A DNA stretch of 64,000 nt from Helicobacter trogontum (GTDB lineage Bacteria > Campylobacterota > Campylobacteria > Campylobacterales > Helicobacteraceae): the NCBI RefSeq assembly GCF_000765905.2, contig NZ_JRPL02000006.1, forward strand, positions 1 to 64,000, in the 5' to 3' direction. The notes under the pieces were generated by a model, which saw only the letters and a program-made list of their open reading frames with translations, made no database searches and was not told the origin of the DNA. A program made the position numbers and the translations under genes. Of this stretch, positions 8,100 through 17,292 are shown piece by piece (the stretch's first letter is position 1; every line of letters begins with the position of its first letter).

Positions 8100-11030
8100 T
8101 TAAAAACAATTGATTTCATCTAGCACAATGTTAAACATTTTTTGTGTAATCATTTGTTTAAATCGAGCATCATCACTAAATTGCTTATAAAGTAAAAAGT
8201 TTGTATCTATAATTTCTTGCATCTTATCTTGCAATAATCTTTCAAATTCTATTTTTAAATTTTGCTTATCAGAATTCCTAGAATAATCGATAAAATCATT
8301 ATCTTTTACAATATCATCTTTAATATTCTGCAATGTTTCTGCTATCTTATCACTTTCTCCCCATTCTATATTTCCATATTTCTCATTAAACTCTTTGATA
8401 ATATTGGAGAGTTCTTGCAACTCTGCTTCTTGAATCTTGCTAGAACCATCTGCATTTGAAGGCAGCAGTTCTCCTTGTCCTTCCAAAATTATATTTTCAC
8501 TTTTCACAAGCTGCACACGATAACTATCAAAACTTACATTATCCAAAATTCCCTTTGCCAAATCCTCTGATCTTGGTGGATTTATTTTGGCTATAAGCTT
8601 TTTAAGCAAAATGTAGTGTTTTTCCAGCTCAATATCTTCATAGGGTAAAATTTGAGCCAAGAATGCATAATCTTTTAAATAAGTTTTTGTCTTACTATAA
8701 AACTCCATCTTTTTATCATCACTTTTTTGATTAAACCGATCTGCCATTCTATCAAGCTGACTATGAATAATATTTTCTTTTTCTTGCCTTAGAATAGATT
8801 CTACAAATTTGTCAATTTCATCTTGTGTATAAACTTCATATTCCAAAAGATTGCTTTTAAGCTCATAAATTCTTTCAATATTACTCTCTTGAGCCAAATA
8901 AGTTTGCTCATAAAATGTGCTAAAAGATTGTGCAATTTCTTCATGCGTATTGACAAAATCTAGCACACAAGTATCCTCCTTATTTGCACACACTCTATTT
9001 AATCGTGATAGCGTTTGCACCGCACTTACACCACTTAGAGCCTTATCTACATACATCGTATGCAATAATGGCTCATCAAATCCAGTTTGATATTTCTCCG
9101 CTACGATCAAAAACTTATATTTATCTTTTTTAAACTCATCTTTTAACATATTCTCACTAAATCCATTAAGAACACTTTCACTATAAATTTCATTATTGAT
9201 ATTCAACTCACCTGAAAATGCAACAATTGCCTTAAATTGCGGATAGTGGTTTTTTAAATATTGTTTAAAAGAAAAATAATAATTAAGTGCATTTTCTCTA
9301 CTCTTAGTTACTACCATAGCCTTTGCCTTTGCCCCTATTTTTTTGTAGCTATGGGCAAAAAAATACTCAATCATTATTTCAACTTTTTTATCAATAGAAT
9401 CTCTATGGTTTTCTACATAGGCTTTTAGCTTTTTATTGGCTTTCTTTTTGTCATAAAGTGGATTATCTTCAATGGAAGAAAGAATCTTATAATAACTCTT
9501 ATAAGTTGTGTAGCCTTTCAATACATCAAGAATGAATCCCTCTTCTATCGCTTGTTTCATAGAATAGAGATGAAAAGGAATAAATTTCTTTTCCCCATCA
9601 ATCTCACAAGGCATTCCAAACATTTCTAGCGTTTTTGGCTTAGGTGTAGCAGTAAAGGCAAAATAAGAGGCATTCTTTTGTAATTTTTTATTTTTTATAA
9701 TCTCTGTTATCTCATCTTCTGGATTTTTTTCATTTTCATCATTGCTTCTATCTCTAATAGCCTCTCCCATTTTTTGCGCGCTTATACCACTTTGGCTAGA
9801 ATGCGCTTCATCAATAATAATTGCAAAATGTTTTGCTTTTAGAGTTGCAATCTCGTCCAAAATATAGGGAAACTTTTGAATGGTTGTGATAATAATCTTC
9901 TTACCTTCTTCTAAGGCTTCTCTTAGCTGTCGGCTTCCATGCGTAATAGCTTCTACCACTCCGCTAACATTCTCAAAACTTTTAACATTGTCTCTAATCT
10001 GAGAATCCAATACTTTTCTATCTGTCACAACAATAATGCTATCAAAGATAGGTTTTGAATCCCTATCATGCAAGCTTACAAGATTGTGCGCAAGCCATGA
10101 GATAGAATTACTCTTACCACTTCCTGCACTATGCTGTATCAAATAGCATTTTCCCACACCATTAATCCTTGCATCATTTAAGAGCTTTTCCACCACATCA
10201 AATTGGTGATAGCGTGGAAAAATAATTTTTTCCTGCTCTTTGTCTTTGAGTATTTTTACAAAATCAAAAATAAGTGTAATTAAGACATCTTTTTTAAATA
10301 TTCTTTCCCAAAGATAAGCAGTTTTAACACCATCACTTGGTGGATTGCCTGCACCAGTTTTTACCCCTATCTCCCCGCTACCATTGTTTAGCCCACGATT
10401 AAAGGGAAAAAATCTTGTTTTTTCTTTTTGCAGTTTTGTAGTCATAAAAATCAAATCACAATCTAGCGCAAAATGCACAACACAATTTTGCAAAAATCTT
10501 TCTCTTGGATCTCTATCTTTTTTGTATTGCTCTATTGCATTATAGACATTTTGTCCGCTTAGTTGGTTTTTAAGCTCTATGCTTAAAAGTGGCACACCAT
10601 TTAAAAAAATTACCATATCAATAGAATTTTGATTTTCCTCACTATAGTAAAGTTGGCGAATGATTGAAAGAGTATTTCTATTGTAATTTTCTACACTATT
10701 GCTATTTAGAGCGTTGCTTGGTTTTCTGTAGGCTAGGTTTAGCTTGATTCCGCACATTTCTATGCCATTTTGTAAAGACTTAACAATGCCTTGTTTTGTG
10801 ATTTTAGAAGCAATGTGCTTTAAAATCTCATCTTTATAATCCTTTCCTAAACGCTTTTTAATCTCATCTAATTCTTTGCTTTGCGTGGATTGTAAAAAGT
10901 TTATAAACAATTCTTTATCAAGACATAGATTTTTATCATAGTTTTGGCTCACTCTTTTTATATATCCATTATTTTCTAGTAGATAAGATTCTATAAAGTT
11001 TTCTAAATCTTTTTCTTGGTAGTTAGGCAT
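8100..11030 (-). CDS. hsdR: type I restriction enzyme, R subunit
   Basis: A 976-aa translocase-nuclease. The N-terminal PD-(D/E)XK nuclease shows DMVIFLNGVPLLSIELKN with ELK near residue 151. The SF2 helicase follows: Walker A HSAGSGKSNSISW near 300, DEAH in IIIDEAHSSQSG near 405, FAFTATPKP, then VAEKYQTGFDEPLLHTMYVD and QTLSRLNR. The C-terminus is a helical HsdM-contact region. It cuts DNA after translocation when the HsdM2S complex meets an unmethylated site. The ATG at 11030 is preceded by AAGGAAACTAACA. It is the last gene of the hsd locus, separated from hsdS by two accessory genes, and is intact. Confidence 0.95.
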   Translation of the reverse strand: MPNYQEKDLENFIESYLLENNGYIKRVSQNYDKNLCLDKELFINFLQSTQSKELDEIKKRLGKDYKDEILKHIASKITKQGIVKSLQNGIEMCGIKLNLAYRKPSNALNSNSVENYNRNTLSIIRQLYYSEENQNSIDMVIFLNGVPLLSIELKNQLSGQNVYNAIEQYKKDRDPRERFLQNCVVHFALDCDLIFMTTKLQKEKTRFFPFNRGLNNGSGEIGVKTGAGNPPSDGVKTAYLWERIFKKDVLITLIFDFVKILKDKEQEKIIFPRYHQFDVVEKLLNDARINGVGKCYLIQHSAGSGKSNSISWLAHNLVSLHDRDSKPIFDSIIVVTDRKVLDSQIRDNVKSFENVSGVVEAITHGSRQLREALEEGKKIIITTIQKFPYILDEIATLKAKHFAIIIDEAHSSQSGISAQKMGEAIRDRSNDENEKNPEDEITEIIKNKKLQKNASYFAFTATPKPKTLEMFGMPCEIDGEKKFIPFHLYSMKQAIEEGFILDVLKGYTTYKSYYKILSSIEDNPLYDKKKANKKLKAYVENHRDSIDKKVEIMIEYFFAHSYKKIGAKAKAMVVTKSRENALNYYFSFKQYLKNHYPQFKAIVAFSGELNINNEIYSESVLNGFSENMLKDEFKKDKYKFLIVAEKYQTGFDEPLLHTMYVDKALSGVSAVQTLSRLNRVCANKEDTCVLDFVNTHEEIAQSFSTFYEQTYLAQESNIERIYELKSNLLEYEVYTQDEIDKFVESILRQEKENIIHSQLDRMADRFNQKSDDKKMEFYSKTKTYLKDYAFLAQILPYEDIELEKHYILLKKLIAKINPPRSEDLAKGILDNVSFDSYRVQLVKSENIILEGQGELLPSNADGSSKIQEAELQELSNIIKEFNEKYGNIEWGESDKIAETLQNIKDDIVKDNDFIDYSRNSDKQNLKIEFERLLQDKMQEIIDTNFLLYKQFSDDARFKQMITQKMFNIVLDEINCF

Positions 11031-11146
11031 TGTTAGTTTCCTTGTTGTTGAAAATATAATCTATATATGCTACAATCACGCAAAGTTCCTAGCTATCAAT
11101 AAGACTTCAAGGAAGGCTTCCCTTAGTGGATAGATAGCATAGGTCA

Positions 11147-11845
11147 TCAATAATACTCCTTTTGTCTATCTTTAGTCATTACTTCTTCTTCCAAAATGTA
11201 TTTTGATATTTGTTGATAAAAGCTATCATCATCTTTTTCATATTTTCTAAAAATAGCCCAATTAATATAATCTATAATTTGCAAATTGACACTAGATGCA
11301 CTTGCATGATGAAAAACATCATATTTTGCATTAATGTTATTTGCTTTAAGATACTGCTTAATCCCACCTTTGATAGCACCAACTTGCTTATTTTTATTAT
11401 TTTTTACTGCAAGGTTGTCGGTAATGATAATAAAATTCTGCTTGATTTTAATTTTTTCTAAAAGTCTTGTGATTGCAAATTTAAGATTTTCAGAATAAAA
11501 TGTAGCACTATCTTGCGTTTTTTCTGGAAAGACTTTTGGCTTTTCTAAAATATAGGAGTAAATCTTAATATCTTCTTTTTCAAAACTTGAAATCAATTCA
11601 AAAAGCTGTTTTTTAATATGCTTGTTATCTTCACAGGCATGAAATCTTTCAATATCTAATCTCTTTTCATTTTTTGGTAATGTTAGGTTTCGCTCTAGTA
11701 AATCATATCGATAATTCGCAATAGTCTCATGTAGCCTAAAAGGACGCTTTTTAACCAAAAAGCCAAACATATAATGTTTAGAGCCTTTTTGGCTGAAATC
11801 CATATCGCCAGACTCATCTACAAAAATATATAAGACCCTACTCAT
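11147..11845 (-). CDS. DUF3800 domain protein
   Basis: A 232-aa protein starting MSRVLYIFVDESGDMDF, the hallmark N-terminus of DUF3800. Conserved acidic residues fall at Asp10/Glu11, Asp143 (FIIITDNLAVKN) and Asp192 (LQIIDYINWAI), a spacing that fits an RNase H-like metal-binding site, as proposed for the family; activity is inferred, not known. DUF3800 genes are frequent in defence islands and mobile DNA. It lies inside the type I R-M locus between an hsdR/hsdS scar and intact hsdR, with AGGAT ahead of the ATG. About 116 bases without a gene separate it from hsdR. Confidence 0.85.
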   Translation of the reverse strand: MSRVLYIFVDESGDMDFSQKGSKHYMFGFLVKKRPFRLHETIANYRYDLLERNLTLPKNEKRLDIERFHACEDNKHIKKQLFELISSFEKEDIKIYSYILEKPKVFPEKTQDSATFYSENLKFAITRLLEKIKIKQNFIIITDNLAVKNNKNKQVGAIKGGIKQYLKANNINAKYDVFHHASASSVNLQIIDYINWAIFRKYEKDDDSFYQQISKYILEEEVMTKDRQKEYY

Positions 11846-11887
11846 TATGCTATATCCTATTCAACGCTTATCTATCATCAATTTTCT

Positions 11888-12023
11888 TTATTAGACTAAT
11901 TTTACCACATGCAACTTGATTTAACATTTTTTATAAGTTTTATTTGCTCTTTTTATAACCATTATTTTCTAATAGATAAGATTCTATAAAACTTTCTAAA
12001 TCTTTTTCTTGGTAGTTAGTCAT
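11888..12023 (-). pseudogene. hybrid scar: 5' end of hsdR joined to 3' end of hsdS
   Basis: From ATG at 12023 the DNA encodes MTNYQEKDLESFIESYLLEN and a few more residues before a TAA at 11940-11942 (27 aa). This matches the first 23 codons of intact hsdR at 64 of 69 bases and includes its ribosome site. The DNA then switches to hsdS: the 18 bases at 11929-11946 are identical to 14025-14042 near the hsdS end. After a small deletion come codons for LNQVACGKISL, resembling the hsdS C-terminus INQAVCGRINL. The ATG overlaps the end of the upstream 647-aa gene (AATGACTAA), so an hsdR was once translationally coupled to it. Confidence 0.85.
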
Positions 12024-13959
12024 TGCTGGTTTCCTTTGTGTCTTCTTTTAAATTTTTTATTTCTTCTTTCAGTTGTTCTAAATTATCTTGATATTCTTTT
12101 ATTTTATTTGTAAAGAATATTTTATTGCCTATTATATTACTTAAGAAAAGGAAAATAGCATTTGTAATAAGATTCCATACAGGCTTTAAAACTTCATATT
12201 TTTCAATATAATAACCACATATACATAGAAGTATAAAAAATACACAAATCATAAAAATGCGTATTTTCTTTGTCTTTTCTAGATTTTTTTCATTTCTTTT
12301 AAGTTCCTGTTGCTTATATTCTAGTTTCTCATATTTATAGTTTTTAATCTCATCATCCTTGTTTTTATTATTTTGTTTTAATTTTTCGTTTTCTTTTTGT
12401 AATTTACTTTTGTCTCGGTTTACCCCATTAACTTCATTGGTTAAATGTTCTATTTTATTTTCCATTGTATTTATTTTTTCTTCTTTAATATTATGTTGTT
12501 GGATAAAATAATCTAAATCTACGCCACTCATATTAGAAATAGACACTATATTATTTTCATCAATATCTTCAGGCTTGATATCTAATAATCGAATTTCAGC
12601 TAAAATTTTTTTAGCTCGTTCTTCGCTCATACCTTCTTTTATTTTCTTATCAAGTTGATTATATAAATCAATATTGTGATTGTGTAAATTAAGCGCTATA
12701 GATATTCTAGCTCTTACTTCAGGTTTAAAAATTAATAGTTTATTATTGCTTTTAGAAAATTTTCCAAGTCTTAACCATAAAATATTAGTTAGATACATTA
12801 CTTGTATTGCAATAGGGATTTTGCTCTTGAGGGTAGTTTTTATGTATTTTGAAATATTTATATATCCATTTTCATCAGTTAAAAACAAATATTTAGAATT
12901 TTCTATGGTTGCTTCATTATTTTTTCTCAAAATATTTAGTTTATTTAAAAATTCTATTTTTTCATCATCAATTTCAGGTAACTTTTCTTTTATATTACTT
13001 GACGCAATATTGTATTGTTGATTTTTTTCTAAATTAAAATCTACCTCATCAATTTCTTTTTTTAATATAGCGTTTTCTTTAAGTTTATCAAATAATCTTA
13101 TTTTTTCTTCTATAATTTTTAATGCATCATCGCCGCAACGATTTCTTATTGTTTTTGCTGCTTCTTTATCTTCAATATTTTTATTGTTTATTAAAGCATT
13201 GAAGAAATTTTCTATCCGTTGTTCTTCTCTTGAGGTGTAATATAGATAAATTACTTTTTTGCTTCTATTAATTTCTACAATTAAATCAAATAATTCATTT
13301 ATTATTGAATTAAAAAATGTTCCATTGTATCCCATAAAATGAAAAATAATTTCCATATTTATATAAATTTTTAATTTTTCCCACCTTCTGTTATCAAATG
13401 TATCTTGATATCTTAATGCATTATATACAATAATACCATCGGATATAACACTTAATAAAGGATTGTTCATATTTTTAATAATAAATTTATTAATATCATT
13501 TTCATAATTATTAAGTGTATTTCCTAAAAAATAATTAACCAATTCTTTACTTAGCACCTCTTTTTCTTTATTATCTGATAGAATGCTAGAATCTAAAGAT
13601 GCATGTAATTGATCGATTAGTGTTTTTTCTTCATGCATAACTTTTCTTAACTCATTTTTTATGTATTGTGTGTCACTGTTAGTATTGCAATTAGAAAACT
13701 TTTTAGTATTTGTATCGAATTGCAATTTTTTATTTTTTTTCATTACTTTTAATCTTTGTTCTACAACAGCCTTAGGTATATCAAATTCAAATTCATTTTT
13801 TAAACATTGATATATCTCAATACTAGTAAAATTATTTAGATTTTTATCACATATTATAAATACAATAAAAGAATCTAGTATCTCAAATAAATCTTTTCCT
13901 TGTTTTCGTAAAGAATCAAAAACTGCCAAAGCTGATAATATTTGATATTTTTCTTCCAT
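12016..13959 (-). CDS. winged-helix / PIN-like / coiled-coil protein with two membrane helices, inside the R-M operon
   Basis: A 647-aa protein I do not recognise by name. Residues 1-90 look like a winged helix (FTSIEIYQCLKNEFEFDIPK, then VVEQRLKVMKKNKKLQF). Residues about 165-370 resemble a PIN-like nuclease family: LKIYINMEIIFHFMGYNG (195-213) occupies the place of the usual IYLDTE..F..LGYNG strand, with Asn201 where the first catalytic Asp is expected; Glu245/246 and Asp362 (YLFLTDENG) could be the other acids. Residues 486-566 are a Lys/Glu/Asn-rich coiled coil, followed by membrane helices at about 566-585 and 594-616 and a short coiled tail. It starts 11 bases after hsdS behind AAGGAG, so it belongs to the hsd operon. 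It is clearly AT-richer than its neighbours, suggesting transfer. Confidence 0.65.
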   Translation of the reverse strand: MEEKYQILSALAVFDSLRKQGKDLFEILDSFIVFIICDKNLNNFTSIEIYQCLKNEFEFDIPKAVVEQRLKVMKKNKKLQFDTNTKKFSNCNTNSDTQYIKNELRKVMHEEKTLIDQLHASLDSSILSDNKEKEVLSKELVNYFLGNTLNNYENDINKFIIKNMNNPLLSVISDGIIVYNALRYQDTFDNRRWEKLKIYINMEIIFHFMGYNGTFFNSIINELFDLIVEINRSKKVIYLYYTSREEQRIENFFNALINNKNIEDKEAAKTIRNRCGDDALKIIEEKIRLFDKLKENAILKKEIDEVDFNLEKNQQYNIASSNIKEKLPEIDDEKIEFLNKLNILRKNNEATIENSKYLFLTDENGYINISKYIKTTLKSKIPIAIQVMYLTNILWLRLGKFSKSNNKLLIFKPEVRARISIALNLHNHNIDLYNQLDKKIKEGMSEERAKKILAEIRLLDIKPEDIDENNIVSISNMSGVDLDYFIQQHNIKEEKINTMENKIEHLTNEVNGVNRDKSKLQKENEKLKQNNKNKDDEIKNYKYEKLEYKQQELKRNEKNLEKTKKIRIFMICVFFILLCICGYYIEKYEVLKPVWNLITNAIFLFLSNIIGNKIFFTNKIKEYQDNLEQLKEEIKNLKEDTKETSND

Positions 13960-13970
13960 TTTTTCTCCTT

Positions 13971-15276
13971 TTATAAATTAATCCTGCCGCATACGGCTTG
14001 GTTTATGAGTGTGGTTTTGTATTCTTTTATAAGTTTTATTTGTTTTTTGGTTTTTTCTATGATTTTATCCATCTTGGAGATTTTAGAATCTAAAAATTGT
14101 GCAATTTGCTCTTGCTCTTTTAGGGGTGGGATAAGGCATTGTGCTTCTTTTAAGATAGACTTTGTAATACTAAAAACCTTTACCCCACTAACTCCTTTTC
14201 TTATTTGATTTCTTGTAAATACAGAATCAAACAAAAATGAAAAATACAAAGAATTAATTTTATATTTTTTTGGTTTTAAAGTGATTGTGTGGTATCCTGC
14301 AAAAATTGGTGTATTAGATTGAATACTTGTAAAATTCCCAGAACCCTCTATATCTTCAGAAGTATCTGCAAAAACAAAATCTCCTTTTTGTAGAAGTGAT
14401 TGTGGTTTATTTGCAAGATGTGTTTTGCTCACAAATGGTAATCTATGGATAGATAAATCAAGGCGACATGGGTATTTTAGAGTGAATCTCACCATAATTA
14501 ACGCAAGGTATGCCACAGGGAATAAAATCCGCTTTAGTTATGTTCAATCCATTGCCAAGAAAAAAAAGCATTTTTAATTTTTTAATCTCCCAATGTTGTG
14601 GAATCTCTCCTAAATGCTCTATGCCACTATCTTTGAAAGTTACATTTTTATCAAGTCCTTTGGTAACGCATTCATTAATAAGGGATTGTTTTTTCTCATT
14701 TAGAAGAGTGATAAGCTTTTGCTTTTTCTCACAAAAAGTTTCTATTTGTTTGCATTTGGAATCTAAAAAATCAGCTATCCTTTTTTGCTCTTCTAGGGGT
14801 GGAAGTGGGATTTTGATATTTTGAAAATCTTCATATCTTAAGTTATTCATATCAGAACAAAGCCCATAAGAATATTTTTCATATTCACTAATCATATTTT
14901 TTGACTTTAATAAATAATAACTAAAGCTAATATCTATTTGCTTATTTGGAATAGCTACAACATAAGCAGGGCTCACGATACCTTTTTCAAGCATATTTAT
15001 ACCGATAGCACCTTGCCACATTCTCATTTTGTTATAAGTAATAGCACCAAAGGGGACTATTTTATAATTAGATTTATCATCATTAGAAATATCTTTTTTG
15101 TTTGTTATATCATTTTGATAAACCACACCATTTGCTATAGTTACAGATAACAATGGATAGTCATTGTTATTACATCTTGTGTTAAATTCGCCAAAACAAC
15201 ATCGAATAGGGACTATCTGCCAATCTTGTGGAATCTCCCCAAGCCATTCTATACCACTATCTTTAAAAACTCTCAT
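13971..15276 (-). pseudogene. hsdS: type I restriction enzyme specificity subunit, frameshifted
   Basis: The DNA-recognition subunit, about 434 residues if repaired. The first frame (15276 to 14458) holds target domain 1 and central helix (LPPLEEQKRIADFLDSK), then the second half starting FKDSGIEHLGEIPQ, a repeat of the N-terminal FKDSGIEWLGEIPQ. The reading frame shifts at an A4 run (plus-strand T4 at 14475-14478): GEIHSK should continue YPCRLDLSIHRLPF, which is in the second frame running to 13971 with the C-terminal helix PPLKEQEQIAQFLDSK. One extra base explains the break. The truncated first frame could still form a half-S protein. The ATG overlaps the hsdM stop by four bases. Confidence 0.9.
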
Positions 15277-17183
15277 TGCATAATCTCACTTAAGAGATCT
15301 TGCACTTCTTTTTCTAAGTCTTGTAACTCACTATTTATCTCTTCTAGCTTTCTTGGTGGTGTGTAGGTATAAAAGTATTTGTTAAAAAGGATTTCATAGC
15401 CTATACTTGCACTCTCCCAATCTATCCAAGAGTTTGGCACATAGGGTTTTACTTCTGTATCATAGTAGCTTTGTATATCTGTTTTTAGTGGGATTTTCTC
15501 CGTGTTGTTGGTTTTATCAGAATCTAGCAGGAGATTTTCTTCACTCTTTTTAAGTTTTACTCCAAGATAGGAGAAAAACTCTGCTCTGTCTTTAAAGTCT
15601 TTTGGGCTAGATTCTAACTCTTGTAGTTTTTGCAGGATTTTATCCTTGTCTTTTAGGGTATTAAATTTAGAATCTTCTTGTAGAGATTCTATAGTTTTTG
15701 GCTTTTCTATAAGGATTTTTGTGTAGCCAAAGTCTTCATTATCTAGCACTTTACAATCTTCATTTTCGCGAAAATCCAAAAATAAATTTGTGATTTTTTC
15801 TACATGCTCTTTTGTCATTTCATTTTGTTTAGAGCCTAAGGACTTTTTCATTTTGGAGAAATATTTGGCATTTGTAGCATTGATGAGTTGGACTTTACCT
15901 CTTTTATGCTCTGGTTTGTTGTTTGTGATAATCCATATAAAAGTAGGAATACCTGTGTTATAAAACATATTGGTAGGAAGTGCGACTATGGATTCTAAAT
16001 AGTCATTTTCTATGATGTGTTTTCTAATGGCTACCATTCCGCCATCAGAGTTAAAAAGTGAGCTTCCATTATGCACACTTGCTATGCGTGATCCAAGAGG
16101 TGATATATCTAGCGTTTTCATCTTGCTTAGCATATTTAATAAAAACATCATTTGCCCATCACTTTTGCTTGTAATACCTACTTGGAATCTTAAATCTTTG
16201 CAATTCTTTTTGCTATCTATTCCTAACTCTTTTTGATCTTTTTCCCAAGATTTTCCATAAGGGGGATTTGTAAGCATAAAATCAAATTTGAAATCTCCTA
16301 ATTTGTCATCACTTAGCGTTGATCCATATTTAATATTGTCTGGATCTTCACCCTTGATTAGCATATCTGCTTTGCATATGGCATAGGTTTCTGGGTTTAT
16401 CTCTTGTCCATATAGATAGATGCTTGCTTGTGATTGAATAAGCCCTTGTGGGTCTGTGATAAAATCTTTAGATTCTGTTAGCATACCTCCGCTTCCACAG
16501 GCATTATCATAGATGAGAAAAGCACCTTTTTGGATTTTATCCTTTATGGGCAAAAAGACTAGATGAGTCATAAGCTCGATAATCTCTCTTGGGGTGAAGT
16601 GCTCTCCTGCTTCTTCATTATTTTCTTCGTTGAATTTTCTTATAAGCTCTTCAAAAACATATCCCATACCAAGATTGCTCAAACCCTTATGAAGCACATT
16701 GCCTTTATCATCTAAGATAGGATTAATGGAGAGATTTATCTTAGGAGAGCAGAACCGCTCAATCACGCCATAAAGTATATTTGCTTCATCAAGCGTATCA
16801 AGTTGATTTTTGAATTTGAATTTTGTGATAATATCTTTTATATTTTCACTAAAGCCATCAAGGTAATTTTCAAAGTTGATTCTAATATTTTTAGGATCGT
16901 TTAGAAGTGTCTGCAAGGTGAAGTTTGAATGATTGTGAAAACCTAAATTACTCCCCATTTTTCCACCTAGTATATTGTCTAGATTGTCTATTTTATCTTT
17001 ATAGGAATTATAGGTTTTTAACACTTGATCTTTTGTAGGCTCTAAGATCACATCTATACGCCTTAAAATAGTCATAGGTAAAATTACATCACGATACTTA
17101 CCTTTAACATACACATCACGAAGCAAATCATCTGCTACGCTCCAAATAAAATTTACAATAGGTTGAAACTCTTGTGCTTTCAT
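15273..17183 (-). CDS. hsdM: type I restriction enzyme, M subunit (N6-adenine methyltransferase)
   Basis: A 636-aa methyltransferase with the N-terminal HsdM helical domain and a Rossmann domain. The AdoMet motif reads YDNACGSGGM near residue 230 (the common form is DPACGSGG, so Pro is replaced by Asn) and the catalytic motif NPPY is near residue 306 in FMLTNPPYGKSW. It works as M2S for methylation and with HsdR for restriction. I choose the ATG at 17183 (MKAQEFQPIVNFIW), behind AGGGTATAC, over one four codons upstream. It leads the operon; its stop overlaps hsdS by four bases. Confidence 0.94.
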   Translation of the reverse strand: MKAQEFQPIVNFIWSVADDLLRDVYVKGKYRDVILPMTILRRIDVILEPTKDQVLKTYNSYKDKIDNLDNILGGKMGSNLGFHNHSNFTLQTLLNDPKNIRINFENYLDGFSENIKDIITKFKFKNQLDTLDEANILYGVIERFCSPKINLSINPILDDKGNVLHKGLSNLGMGYVFEELIRKFNEENNEEAGEHFTPREIIELMTHLVFLPIKDKIQKGAFLIYDNACGSGGMLTESKDFITDPQGLIQSQASIYLYGQEINPETYAICKADMLIKGEDPDNIKYGSTLSDDKLGDFKFDFMLTNPPYGKSWEKDQKELGIDSKKNCKDLRFQVGITSKSDGQMMFLLNMLSKMKTLDISPLGSRIASVHNGSSLFNSDGGMVAIRKHIIENDYLESIVALPTNMFYNTGIPTFIWIITNNKPEHKRGKVQLINATNAKYFSKMKKSLGSKQNEMTKEHVEKITNLFLDFRENEDCKVLDNEDFGYTKILIEKPKTIESLQEDSKFNTLKDKDKILQKLQELESSPKDFKDRAEFFSYLGVKLKKSEENLLLDSDKTNNTEKIPLKTDIQSYYDTEVKPYVPNSWIDWESASIGYEILFNKYFYTYTPPRKLEEINSELQDLEKEVQDLLSEIMQ

Positions 17184-17292
17184 GTATACCCTCATATTTT
17201 TTGAAATAATACCATATAGTTGATAGTTGCTACTATTGTCTAGTTCTGTAGGTTATGAGATTCAAAGAAATTTATTATATTCATATATCACA

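Noticed and set aside
12680-13021. 113-codon plus-strand ORF
   Set aside because: Antisense shadow of the 647-aa protein gene, arising from its A/T-rich coding strand.
14475-14478. A4 run in hsdS as a phase-variation tract
   Set aside because: Four bases is too short for the frequent slippage seen at Helicobacter contingency loci; a chance indel or sequencing error is likelier.
14579-15276. Near-identical blocks FKDSGIEWLGEIPQ and FKDSGIEHLGEIPQ as possible attachment or insertion repeats
   Set aside because: They are the normal internal half-repeats at the start of each target-recognition domain in HsdS.
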